64,000 nt of DNA from Liolophura sinensis. Lineage: Eukaryota; Mollusca; Polyplacophora; Chitonida; Chitonidae. The notes below the pieces were generated by a model. It did not search any database, had not been told where the DNA came from, and worked only from the letters and a program-made list of their open reading frames with translations. Location of the stretch: positions 11,570,706 through 11,634,705 of the forward strand of contig NC_088296.1 in the NCBI RefSeq assembly GCF_032854445.1, given 5' to 3'. Positions 1 through 10,412 of this stretch are shown here, piece by piece (positions within the stretch are counted from its first letter, which is position 1; each line of letters opens with the position of its first letter). The position numbers were made by a program, and so were the translations under genes.

Positions 1-823
1 TATTTATTAAACATGCGTTACATTTATAACATTGTTAAACAATGACAACATATAACATGAAATGGTCCCAATATAAATATTCACAAAACAAAGATCTTCA
101 AGTGGTCCCATTCACCTTTAGGAAGACTTTGAAAAAGTGGCTGCAGGGGAGGTAACTCTCCCTTTCCGATATATAGTCATCATCAAGGTAAAGCGGCTGT
201 GTGGCTCACAATGGGTTTTTAACTCGGATATTAAGATACGGATATCTTCACCTCACAACTAGCTGAACGTAGAATTTCCGAGATTGCTCTGATGTGAGCT
301 TTTCAGAACGTGCTCCATTTTTAAAAATATCTGATGCACTTGCCATCATGGCGTTTGAGACAAAAACTGTTCATCAAATACGTCTCGTGTTCCTGAAATT
401 TGCAGACGTTTATGTTCCTTACCTTACGTTTGTCGATTTATCGCAAGCACGAGGTCGATCGGTTATTTCCTATTCCGTATGGCCCAGAGATTCCTTGGCG
501 ATCGTTAAAGACAAAGGCTGTACTGCGAGCCTCAACTTATTTGACAAGGGCAGGTACCTGTTGGTTTGGGGCTGTCCTTGGCCGAAAACCTTTTGCCAAA
601 CCTCAGACCAGATCAGTCTAGAGCTAACCGGAAAGCTGTTACAGTTAAACATAGAAACTTTCCTTGACAAAATTTTTCATGTTTGTTTACTTTAGATTTT
701 TCGCCTGTCCCAATCAGTTCGAAGCCATGTCGAAACACATCTTCTCTTTGCTGTTACGCTTCAGTGCACGTACGCTACGTCTTTGCATAACGAGCTTGGA
801 GCCATATTTTTTATTTGACTTAC
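1..823. other. Intron or intergenic DNA downstream of exon 824-1153
   Basis: If the minus-strand exon at 824-1153 is real, this is its downstream intron, starting with GTAAGT at 823. Short open frames occur on both strands (for example 294-695 plus), but I see no paired splice sites, domain or codon pattern that supports them. No repeat is recognised. Confidence 0.35.
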
Positions 824-1153
824 CGGAAATCACTGTGTATTTCATGCAAACAGGGGCATCGCTTCTTTGTTGAAGAGATTGCTGCAGAGATGCTGTTTCA
901 GAAACACTAAAGCGTGAAGACTGCACTTGTCGACAGTCCATTCTAGTAGCGAAAGGACTTTGACTTTTCAGTACAATCTTATTAAAACCACAACTGGGAT
1001 CTGTGGACGGCATCATCTCTACCCTGATCAGTACACCAGCGCCGTCTGTCGACAGGTTGCACGTACAAGTCGACGATCCCTGAACTCTCTTCTCGGATGT
1101 AGCAAATCCGATTGTATCAAAAGTTGCTGTGTTGTTATAGCACATGGTAACAA
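824..1153 (-). CDS. Probable internal exon of a secreted or surface protein (Cys-rich domain)
   Basis: A 330-nt stretch is open on the minus strand. It is preceded by a strong polypyrimidine acceptor (TTTTGTTCTTTTCAAG) and followed by the donor G|GTAAGT at 823. With these borders the exon is phase 1 at both ends, the usual arrangement for shuffled extracellular domains. The encoded ~110 residues contain six cysteines, including a CTC motif, and two N-glycosylation sequons (NNT, NLS). The alternating hydrophobic pattern would suit a beta-sandwich such as a CUB-like fold. I do not recognise the family. It could pair directly with the signal-peptide exon at 6222-6306, which ends in phase 1. Further exons would lie left of the window. 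An expressed-sequence match would be needed to confirm it. Confidence 0.5.
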
Positions 1154-1217
1154 CTTGAAAAGAACAAAAAAGGAAGATCAGTTAGGCTAATTATCTGAAA
1201 TAAAATAGACGTCATAA

Positions 1218-1836
1218 TATATCGGGTGGGCATGAAAAAAGGCCGTACTTTGACACTCAGTATCTCCGAAACCCTCTTACCTCAGCTTTTAAAAATTTAC
1301 AGACTCAAAAGCCATTATGTCCTACGTGTACAGACAAAATTTCAGTCTCATCCTTTAAGATTTCTGTTCATGGGACTAAAATCAAAACAGACTGAAAAAC
1401 TCATGTTCCGGACATTAGAAAATGATGTTCTTTCTTGTTTTAATTGAAAAGGTGATCAATTCCTTGTCCGACGCCGAGAAACCATCTTGACTCAGCAAAA
1501 CTTGGGTCTATCTGGCAGAAGGGTTTCTCTGACACTACACCCCAGACAATTTTTTCAGACGACACTTGATTGACGCGTGTCACACAGGTGCAGCGCGCGC
1601 TCTACTCATGACACCTGACAGGTAATGCAATGTGGGTCAACGGAACGTGCGTATTTGAGGCTATGTTTTCATTTTAACCCTGTGTACAGACTACTCAAGC
1701 TATGACCTTGAAAATTGGTTGGTATATTAACAAAATCTCGCCATTTGAATGTCTTAAGTTTGAAAGGGTTTGAACAAAGGATAATAGAGCAATGCAGTAT
1801 CAAAGTACGGCCCATTTTTATGCCCACCCGATATAT
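1218..1836. mobile_element. MITE-like non-autonomous DNA transposon with terminal inverted repeats
   Basis: The left end (tatatcgggtgggcatgaaa, followed by ggccgtactttga) is matched in reverse complement by the right end (tcaaagtacggcccattttt, then atgcccacccgatata), giving TIRs of about 38 bp with few mismatches. The termini sit in TA-rich flanks, consistent with TA target duplication as in Tc1/mariner elements. The 618-bp interior has no convincing transposase frame; the 73-codon frame at 1226-1447 begins inside the TIR and looks fortuitous. It is therefore a non-autonomous element, family unknown. Confidence 0.75.
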
Positions 1837-1943
1837 ACAGGATTAGACTCATAGACGTGCGTGAACGTGAATTTAATCACATAATATTGAGCAAGTTGTT
1901 GAGTATAAGAATAAAAAAAGACACAACGACACAATTTTAGATT

Positions 1944-2119
1944 AGAGAGTCCGCTTCAGGAGCGGTTGATCCAGGTTCAATCCTGGGTCGGGTAACACCT
2001 AAAACCTTAAAAGAGGAAGTTGTACATTACATACACTCTAAAGGACTTCTTCGTCGTCCTGTTTCTGAAAAAATGTTAAGTATGACGTTAAATCCCAACC
2101 ACTCACTCATTCACTCATG
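1944..2119 (+). mobile_element. SINE type B (tRNA-derived), internally deleted
   Basis: The tRNA-like head is visible as gagagtccgcttcaggagcg, followed by a B-box (ggttcaatcctgg) and 'acacctaaaaccttaaaagagg'-type body. It then jumps to the 3' module (gtatgacgttaaatcccaac, cactcactcattcactc). The ~170 bp present in the near full-length copy at 49380-49726 are missing from the middle. Confidence 0.8.
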
Positions 2120-2180
2120 CAGGGATAAAGTGATGGAGAAAGTTAGAATAAACAGTTAAAGTATCGTGGTGATACTTACG

Positions 2181-2528
2181 CACACAAAAAAACAACATTT
2201 GTGTCGTTTGAAGACAGACTTGTGTTCTTTCAACAAGTCTTGTGTCCTATTTGAACAACTCTTGTGTTGAATGAACACAAGGTCTTTGCTTGAAAGAACT
2301 GAATACAAGATGTGCTGGATTACATGCACAATATTTTGTTGCAAAATACACAAGTTTGTGTGGACAACTGCTAACGATACGCAGTTTGTGTTTCATTATT
2401 TTGTAACACAAACATGTGTACTTTACATTTATGTAACACATGGTTGTGTTGGGCTAACACATTTCTGTGTTGAATGAAAACAACATAAGACGTTGTGTTA
2501 ATTTTCAACACAAGTGTTTTTTTGTGTG
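2181..2528. mobile_element. Foldback/MITE-like element rich in CACAA/TTGTG palindromes
   Basis: The ends are inverted repeats (cacacaaaaaaacaac on the left; gtgtttttttgtgtg on the right). The interior carries more than ten copies of the words cacaag/cttgtg or aacaca/tgtgtt in both orientations, including the near-perfect palindrome cttgtgttgaatgaacacaag-like core at 2262-2282. No protein frame is convincing. Target duplications are not clear. Confidence 0.5.
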
Positions 2529-2529
2529 G

Positions 2530-3900
2530 GAATACTGTATCTTTACCTTATTATTTTGATCCCAGGTTTCACTGTGAGTCTAAAACAGTGAGAACCATTA
2601 AAATGTGGAGGAGATGCTTTCAATTCTTCATTATGACATAATACAGTTATTATATATAAATTCAACCAGTTTTCCTGAGTAAAAATCGTGCCAGCACAAA
2701 ATTTAGACAACTGTACAATTTTAAAATTCTGGCTCTAGAAAGTGTTTAATCTTAATGCGTTTCAGTAAACACGTTACAGCAGACAGAATTCATGTACTAA
2801 AGATGCAAACAAGAGCGTTGAATATTTGTGTGGATTGAAGGCGTTACGTTAGTGAAGTTCTTGCTAAGGTAAACTTGGTAAATCTTTTTCTTGCTTTGGT
2901 GGTCATAAATTCACCTCAATAAACGTATCAGTTTGGTCTTTTCGTTGACATTATTATGACTAGCAGACAATCCTGATCATAAATCGTATTCATAATTATA
3001 ATATGTACTTCTCATCAAAATATGTTTATGTTAATCTGGGCGGCTCTAAGAATAATAGAGCAGTGCAGATCTGTGGGCGACAAAATTCACAGAAGTATGA
3101 AAACTAGTCCATTGTTAGTTTTAGATTAATGTATTTATGTAACTGGAGTATAAACTCTACCTACACGGCATTGTGCGGATACCGAACCGCACGTCACAGA
3201 GTCACGCCGTTTTAAAACTTATAAGTGTTGTACAATAGTCACTACGATCCTACATGGTAACCGAACAATGCTGTGTGGTTGCTCTCTGGTACTTCGTAGT
3301 TGATGCACCTTACTCTATAGCTGCTCGAGAATACTGAACTGCTGTCACAAAATACCGTGCGGCTGGCACAGTGCTTTACGTAGGCCTGCGGTGTAACAGT
3401 GACACAGCACCATGCTGCTGTGCGTTCCTGTCAGGCCCGCTGTCACCTGGAAGCACACATACACTTTGTCGCATACATACCTGGTCTGCTTGGTGATCCA
3501 CACCCTCGTACATCTGAAACCGAACAGTGAGAATTCAGAGCATAGCGGGATCACACTATTGTGTTGATAAGAAAGAAAAAACTTTACATGATACTTCCTT
3601 GAATGACCACCCCCTCCCCCTCCCTCCCACCCCTTTTTGGCAGATAATCGAAAGTTCTGTATACATAAAATGCATTTGAAACGTTTTTTATCTAACTGAA
3701 CACAACGGAATGCTTGAATTTAATGGTAGACTGTGGACACTACAGGCTTCAGTATTCAATGTTCCATCTACAAGGCATTCCATCTACAAGTCTATTTATT
3801 GTTTCATCTACCTAGCCTTTTTTACCTCTACATAGTGTTCATATGCTTAGTGCTTTATCTAATTACATGAACTGTTTTTTTTTTTTTAAAATTAAATTCA
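2530..3900. other. Anonymous AT-rich DNA
   Basis: No recognised repeat or secure exon. A GC-richer patch at 3340-3550 is open on the minus strand with possible splice-like signals (TTTCAG at about 3520, GTATGT at about 3478), but no consistent exon chain emerges. Confidence 0.3.
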
Positions 3901-4004
3901 GTTAAAATGTTTAGATTTTAAAAAAGACAATGGACACTAAAAGTTTGACTGACGTCGCATCTACACATTATTTCATCCATATGGTGCTATATTTACATGA
4001 TGTT

Positions 4005-4384
4005 TACGTTACCAGGTGTTTCAGTTACCAGGTGTTTCAATTAACAGGTATTTCAATTACCCGGTGTTTCAATTACCAGGTGTTTCAGTTACCAGGTTTT
4101 CCAGTTACAAGGTGTTTCAGTTATCAAGTGGTTCAGTTACTTGGTGCTCAAGTTACCAGGAGTTTCAGTTACCAAGTGTTTCAATTACCCGGTGTTTCAA
4201 TTACCAGGTGTTTCAGTTACCAGGTGTTTCAATTACCAGGTGTTTCAATTACCAGGTGTTTCAGTTACCAGGTGTTTCAGTTACCAGGTGTTTCAGTTAC
4301 CCGGTGTTCAAGTTACCAGGAGTTTCAGTTACCAAGTGTTTCAGTTACCAGGTGTTTCAGTTACCAGGTGTTTCAGTTGCCAAG
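4005..4384. repeat. 16-bp minisatellite
   Basis: About 24 tandem copies of ttaccaggtgtttcag with a/g variation at the last base and occasional cccgg, aagtg or aggag variants. The period is not a multiple of three and the unit has no stop on the plus strand, so all three plus frames stay open through the array (ending at 4397, 4425 and 4522). These frames are by-products of the repeat. Confidence 0.95.
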
Positions 4385-4448
4385 TGCAACCTTGTAGAGA
4401 CATTCGTGATACAGATCGTTTCTGAATTGATCATCATGATTATAAATC

Positions 4449-5660
4449 ACAGCTTCCATCGTCCTGAAAATGAGAGTAAAGACAGCTTCCATCGTGCTGA
4501 AAGCGAGAGTAAAGACACGTAGCTTTCATCGTGCTGAAAGTGAGAGTAAAGACAGCTTCCATCGTGCTGAAAGCGAGAGTAAAGACACGTAGCTTTCATC
4601 GTGCTGAAAGTGAGAGTAAAGACAGCTTCCATCGTGCTAAAAGCGAGAGTAAAGACACGTAGCTTTCATGGTGCTAAAAGTGAGAGTAAAGACAGCTTCC
4701 ATCGTGCTGAAAGCGAGAGTAAAGACACGTAGCTTTCATCGTGCTGAAAGTGAGAGTAAAGACAGCTTCCATCGTGCTGAAAGCGAGAGTAAAGACACGT
4801 AGCTTTCATCGTGCTGAAAGTGAGAGTAAAGACAGCTTCCATCGTGCTGAAAGCGAGAGTAAAGACACGTAGCTTTCATCGTGCTGAAAGTGAGAGTAAA
4901 GACAGCTTCCATCGTGCTGAAAGCGAGAGTAAAAACACGTAGCTTTCATCGTGCTGAAAGTGAGAGTAAAGACAGCTTCCATCGTGCTGAAAGCGAGAGT
5001 AAAGACACGTAGCTTTCATCGTGCTGAAAGTGAGAGTAAAGACAGCTTCCATCGTGCTAAAAGCGAGAGTAAAGACACGTAGCTTTCATCGTGCTGAAAG
5101 TGAGAGTAAAGATAGCTTCCATCGTGTTGAAAGCGAGAGTAAAGACAGCTTCCATCGTGCTGAAAGCGAGAGTAAAGACACGTAGCTTTCATTGTGCTGA
5201 AAGTGAGAGTAAAGACAGCTTCCATCGTGCTGAAAGCGAGAGTAAAGACACGTAGCTTTCATCGAGCTGAAAGCGAGAGTAAAGAGACTTAGCTTTCATC
5301 GTCCTGAAAGCGAGAGTAAAGACACGTAGCTTTCATCGTGCTGAGAGTGAGAGTAAAGACACGTAGCTTTCATCGAGCTGAAAGCGAGAGTAAAGACACG
5401 TAGCTTTCATCGTGCTGAAAGCGAGAGTAAAGACACGTAGCTTTCATCGTGCTGAGAGTGAGAGTAAAGACACGTAGCTTCCATCGAGCTGAAAGCGAGA
5501 GTAAAGACACGTAGCTTTCATCGTGCTGAAAGCGAGAGTAAAGACACGTAGCTTTCATCGTGCTGAGAGTGAGAGTAAAGACACGTAGCTTTTATTGTGC
5601 TGAAAGTGAGAGTAAAGACAGCTTCCATCGTGTTGAAAGCGAGAGTAAAGGCTTGTAGCA
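4449..5660. repeat. ~70-bp composite minisatellite (33/37-bp half units)
   Basis: The sequence alternates 'gacagcttccatcgtgctga' + aagcgagagtaaa with 'gacacgtagctttcatcgtg' + ctgaaagtgagagtaaa. The half-units are related to each other (both contain the core catcgtgctgaaag-gagagtaaaga). From about 5240 the longer half-unit alone is repeated. Roughly 1.2 kb of array; the open frames inside it are repeat by-products. Confidence 0.95.
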
Positions 5661-6221
5661 TTTAATGTGCCAAACCAGTGAGGTACTGTGTACATTACAG
5701 CTAACTGACCTTCGAGCGCAGGGCTTTTATGGGTAATAAATGATAATATATAACCACGTAAAATATTTCTTAGAATGTTTTAGTGTAAATCTCCATAATC
5801 AGTTGTGAAAACGTGAAAACTTTGTTAATCACCTAAAATTTCATTCTAATTAAAATTTTACCCTAAAACAAATGTATAACCTGAATAATATATTTTAAAA
5901 ATTTATGACTCTTATGCTCATTATTTCATTAAGGATATCAAAATCAGCATTTAGCTGAAAGCTATATACTAATGCAACTTTGAGAAGTGGAAGAAATATA
6001 TGTAGAGGGTACTATTCCTAAATATACTAAAAACCCAAACACTTTTTTCAGGATTCCCCATGACTTAAATAAACCCCAAAAAATGTCATATCGTAAAGTG
6101 AACTTAACACAACATAAAATAAAATATAATTCCTGTAATTCAGGAACTAGGCCTCCGTTATCGTTTTCGAAACTATTCATATATGAAAGAAACAAATCCA
6201 CGTAGAAATGATAATACTTAC
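5661..6221. other. Anonymous AT-rich DNA, possibly the first intron of the minus-strand gene
   Basis: No repeat or exon recognised. If the signal exon at 6222-6306 is real, the intron begins with GTAAGT at 6221. Confidence 0.3.
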
Positions 6222-6306
6222 GTGGCAACCCAACAAAAATAACTATAAATACAGTCATGTAGACTCGTTCCATACTCTGGGGATGCAGCCCGAGTGTAAA
6301 GTCCAT
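6222..6306 (-). CDS. Candidate signal-peptide first exon, minus strand
   Basis: Two in-frame ATGs (6306 and 6273) precede a short hydrophobic run. From the second, 17 codons read MERVYMTVFIVIFVGLP, a good signal-peptide core. The exon stops in phase 1 at C|GTAAGT (6221). This phase matches the 5' phase of the exon at 824-1153, so the two could be spliced directly or through other exons. The link rests only on strand, phase and topology; I see no independent proof of transcription. Confidence 0.35.
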
Positions 6307-6479
6307 ATTGTAAAGTCTCAGTGCCGTCACACAGGTTCAGATTGTATTACAGAAGAACAAAGCGTTTCCAGTCGGTTCCCTCAGTCCATGGGGCACCATC
6401 ACTGTGCGAAAATCTTTGAAAGCATACACTGTGTGATTTGTTTCGCAATAACGTATACCCGTATCTAGTTCAAGTGTTG

Positions 6480-7047
6480 TCTGATTTCGCCACAATGTGA
6501 AAAAGAAGCATCTGGTGTAATACTACAAAAGGCGAATGAGGACGGACATTTGCTAGCGTAAAAAACTCGGGTGTGGAAACCGGTTTTGAGTAAATCAGGC
6601 CACGTTATCAACAAACTGGCGTTTAAATACGAACATAGTTTCGTATCCAGGAGGGCCGAAAATTAGCAAATATTCTGCGCACCGGATTATAAATCATTGC
6701 CTGTATCAGAAAAGGTATCAATCAGAAGAAGACAAAACTCAAACTGTAATATGCTCACACACCACTGGTTAACTGTTAAATGTGGAAATGTCGGTCAGGT
6801 AAACACTCAGGTAAGAATGGCTATAACATAACTGCTCTGTGGCCTAGACATGGATATTTGGCGAAGAGGTATAGACTTACAGTGGTCGATACAGTGTTTA
6901 CACCAGGTTGATTTAGGTACGTGCTAACATATTAAACAGACGCATCACGTGACATCGATCGACGTTTGTCTCGTATCGCTGTGGGGTGTGACATCGAGTC
7001 TTGGCCGAATCATTTGTCACATCAATCAGGAGATTAATGTTAGACAT
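6480..7047. other. Anonymous DNA; possible upstream region of the minus-strand gene
   Basis: No recognisable repeat, exon or core-promoter motif. Confidence 0.25.
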
Positions 7048-7060
7048 ACCCAAATAGGAT

Positions 7061-7251
7061 TTATTTATTTATTTGGTTGGTGTTTTACGCCATACTGAAG
7101 AATATTTCACTTATACGACGGCGGCCAGCATTATGGTGGGTGGAAACCGGGCAGAGCCCGGGGGAAACCCACGACCATCCGCAGGTTGCTAGCAGACCTT
7201 CCCACTTACGGCCGGAGAGGAAGCCAGCATAAGCTGGACTTGAACTCAGCG
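7061..7251 (-). mobile_element. SINE type A, 5'-truncated, with target-site duplication
   Basis: In reverse orientation it carries the (ttta)n tail, the 3' module (tacgccatactgaagaatat) and the conserved body (catccgcaggttgc, gccggagaggaagccagc), then stops before the tRNA-like head. It is flanked by a perfect 13-bp duplication, acccaaataggat, at 7048-7060 and 7252-7264. This shows retroposition of a 5'-truncated copy. Confidence 0.95.
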
Positions 7252-7432
7252 ACCCAAATAGGATATCTTTTGTCACAATGATAACGGTTCCCTTAAACAC
7301 ATTTGTATTGAAGACATTTTTTTTTCGAAATGACGCAATTGACTCCTGACTGACTGATTTATTTGATTCACTGATGGGTTGAATTTTTGATTAGTTGATT
7401 GACATTGATTGAGGTCTACATATACACGTGAA

Positions 7433-7596
7433 CAATCACAGGTGGATTGAGGCGATATAGAAGAATAGTTTTGTTCACAAGACCGACTGACTGATTGACC
7501 GATAGGTTGACTGAGAGATTGATTGCTTGATTCATTATTGATTTACACGTAAACAATCGCAGGTGGACTGAGGTGATATAAAGAACAGTTTTGTAC
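7433..7596. repeat. Two-copy tandem duplication, 111-bp period
   Basis: tacacgtgaacaatcacagg at 7433 recurs as tacacgtaaacaatcgcagg at 7544, each followed by tggattgaggcgatata-like and agttttgttcacaag-like sequence. The spacer is made of degenerate ctgactgattga words. Confidence 0.75.
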
Positions 7597-7599
7597 ACA

Positions 7600-8228
7600 A
7601 GTCAAAAGAGCCAAATCCAGACAGGCGGAGTCTGGCGTATCTGTAAAAATATGTCACGTTGTCCAGCGTGCAAGGGACTGTAATCAGAGCCAAAATATTA
7701 TCAGATTAATTTAGTCAAAGGAAACTTACACTTGATTAGACCAAACCTCATTTATAAATGTCACTCGATGTATTACCCAATCTCATTAACAGAACAAAGA
7801 AAATACTGATCGATTTGACTGATGTCAAATATTGAACCACAGTTGAAAAAAAAAGGATGCAAAAGCTTTCACGAGTCCCTCGGGTAAACGGAAAAATTGA
7901 TCTCTCACTCATACAGCAAGTTGCTTCTCAGGACGTCGCTAGACACCCTGCTGGAATGCGCTCTCGTTCTCCGGAAATTAGAAATTTCAGAATGCAAATT
8001 TACTCCGTGCTTTTTCTTTGAACAATTTCACGGACTGCCAAGATTAAACTTCATGTTGAATCATTTAGGCGATCAGAATGAAGAGAAAAAGAAAATTTGA
8101 AGATCTTACTCATGACAATTCTTAGTTGAAGCCGACAAGACATGGTTTTGCATTTTTAAATTTCAACGACTGTCATTCATCAATGCACCTAAACCCGTAT
8201 TAGCAACATTTATTTCTCTCCTTAATCT
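7600..8228. other. Anonymous DNA
   Basis: No repeat, exon pair or RNA gene recognised. Confidence 0.3.
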
Positions 8229-8230
8229 CA

Positions 8231-8346
8231 GACCGGCCACGATAGCACAGTTGTGAGGAAACCGGGCCGAACCGGAGGGAAACCCACGAACATCGGCAAG
8301 CTGTTGGCAGACCTTCCCACATGCGACCGGAGAGCAAGCCAGCAGG
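8231..8346 (-). mobile_element. SINE type A fragment
   Basis: Only the central body survives in reverse orientation: gaggaaaccgggccgaaccg, then gggaaacccacgaacatcgg and cagaccttcccacatgcgac. Both ends are missing. Confidence 0.7.
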
Positions 8347-8601
8347 TTCGGTTCATTCTGTTCGCATACGTAAGATTTAAAGGTCGAGAAAACATAAATA
8401 TTACAGAAAGTTCAGATGAAAAATTTTGAAAAGTTAGTAATACATTTGGCCTAAAATATTTTTTTCGATTTTTCTTTAATGAGAAAAAGGAATTTTGAAA
8501 ATAGTTTTTGTATGGTGGGTATTTGCGACCACCTATACGTATCTGCTTTTTCTGTATAATAATGTTCCAAATGACAATGTTATGCATCTTTAATAAATAT
8601 A

Positions 8602-8870
8602 TTAGAATTTTCAGCTAACCAATGTGTTCAGACAACCTGAATTTTAATCATACATGTATTTTTATTTTTAATACATTCATAAATATTATCTTAATTAAAA
8701 TTAAACGCATGTCTCTGACATATTGTTTGTGTTAGAAATGTTACATATTGTATGTGTTAGAATTTTCAGCTAACAAATGTGTTCAGACAACCTGAGTTTT
8801 AATCATACATGTATTTATATTTTTAATACATTCATAAATATTATCTTAATTAAAATTAAACGCATGTCTT
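8602..8870. repeat. Two-copy tandem duplication, 155-bp period
   Basis: A ~114-bp segment beginning ttagaattttcagctaac (8602-8715) recurs at 8757-8870 with about 4 differences, ending aaattaaacgcatgtct in both. The ~40-bp spacer contains two copies of ttgt(t/a)tgtgttaga. The low divergence suggests a recent event. Confidence 0.85.
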
Positions 8871-8879
8871 TCATATACA

Positions 8880-9426
8880 TGAAAACAACAAATTTACAAT
8901 GAAACAAATTTATTAGACATGGATCATATAGTCATTTAAAAGAGTTTATTGGAAAGACGACGTATACCCAAATACCTGATATATTAACATATTTTCAAGT
9001 ACTCTTTCTCCCTGAGAGAAAAAATCGAGAAAAAAATATTAAAGACGATATTTGCGAATAACTTTTCACGTTATTTCATCTGATATTCGCATCATTTTAT
9101 GATTTCTTCTCCTTTACCTCTTACTGATTACACGTCTTGGCAAACGAGTAAATGGTCTAGCTCTCTCATGCAACACTTCATTACATGTATTCAAGGCTCT
9201 CGATGGTGCCATTAGCGACATTGCCATTATTAGGGCATATTTTAGACGCCAGATCTTAATGTTTCTTTTCACATAAATCACAATTCATAGCACAAATGTA
9301 TCGTTGAACAGCTCGAATTCTATAATTTACCAGTAATTCTGATTTAAGGTGCAAAGTACCTTTTTTCAATATGGCAAATACCTCTTTCCTAACACAAACA
9401 CCACAGCTTCGTTGCTACAAAGTGTC
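8880..9426. other. Anonymous AT-rich DNA
   Basis: No exon, RNA or recognisable repeat seen. Confidence 0.3.
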
Positions 9427-9491
9427 GTCGTCATATGACTGAAAAATTGTTGAGTACGACGTTAAACCCCAAGCACTCACTCACTCACTCC
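9427..9491 (+). mobile_element. SINE type B 3'-end fragment
   Basis: The 3' module is well preserved: gtcgtcatatgactgaaaaa, gttgagtacgacgttaaacc, then (cact)n. The head and body are missing. Confidence 0.8.
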
Positions 9492-9494
9492 TGC

Positions 9495-10097
9495 TAAAAA
9501 GTGAGCTCAAATTTGCACAAACGTAAATTTCATTATGACACAAACTCTTCAAGTGATACGTTGCCATGACAGCTGCACCCGTCGCAAACTTACGCAGGCT
9601 TTGTAGAACGAAACTATAACAGGCCATTAGATGGTTAGCATTGGCCCTGATTCAAAGATCACGTGACCTAGTTCCTGACCTGAAAAATGTTTTTATTTCC
9701 CTTTCCGTTTATCAGCGCAAAGTCACGCATAACCTCGTCCTGTTTCAGGTAATCTGGTGACCACAGGATATTCCTGCAAGAGAACAGTAGAAAGTCTCAA
9801 TACAACAACATCAGCATCTATATAACAACACCGAACTCTAACTGACGGACTATCTGACTGACTTGCGCACAGACGAAGATTTCTAGCTCTTCAGCATGAC
9901 TACCATGTCACCTGTGGAAACCAATAAACCAGTCAGAATTCACATTCCTGTACATATATTTTAGTCGTTTTTAACATTTTAACAATGTTCTACAAAGCAT
10001 CAAATTAACAAATGAAATATCAGATTTCAGCGTATGCGCACAGAAATTTCCTCAGGTCCCACGGTTGGCGAATGTAGGACCTTTTGTACACTGTTCC
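9495..10097. other. Anonymous DNA
   Basis: No recognised element. Confidence 0.3.
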
Positions 10098-10250
10098 CCG
10101 TACGTCTGAAGGTCTGGAAGCAACCTGCGGATGGTCGTGGGTTTCCCCCGGGCTCTGTCCGATTTCCTCCCACCGTAATGCTGGCCGCCGTCGTATAAGT
10201 GAAAGATTCTTGAGTACGGCGTAAAACACCAATCAAATAAATAAATAAAT
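10098..10250 (+). mobile_element. SINE type A, 5'-truncated
   Basis: Plus orientation, starting in the body (ccgtacgtctgaaggtctgg), then caacctgcggatggtcgtgg, the 3' module (gattcttgagtacggcgtaa) and an (aaat)n tail. The three overlapping minus frames here reflect the element's GC-rich body. Confidence 0.9.
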
Positions 10251-10315
10251 ATACTGTTCCGTTGCTTGAAAACCACTTATCTTCTATCAATATGGCGCAC
10301 CTGTCCGTGCGTTGT

Positions 10316-10412
10316 CAGTAATTTGCCAAAGGTCGGTGGTTTACCTCAATCACTATTGTTTTATAAATGGAAATGTCTTGAGTGTGGCGTCAAGCAACAA
10401 TCAATCAATCAA
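10316..10412 (+). mobile_element. Diverged SINE 3' end with (caat)n tail
   Basis: gtcttgagtgtggcgtcaag matches the 'attcttgagtacggcgtaaa' module of type A with substitutions and is followed by (caat)n. Upstream sequence (gccaaaggtcggtggtttac) resembles the body of the divergent type-D copies. Confidence 0.55.

Noticed and set aside
3345-3554. Possible exons with TTTCAG and GTATGT signals on the minus strand
   Set aside because: The candidate pieces do not join in a consistent phase with the neighbouring exons, and one reading meets a stop.
3930-4522. Three overlapping plus frames of about 94-168 codons
   Set aside because: Explained by a 16-bp repeat whose period shifts frame each unit.
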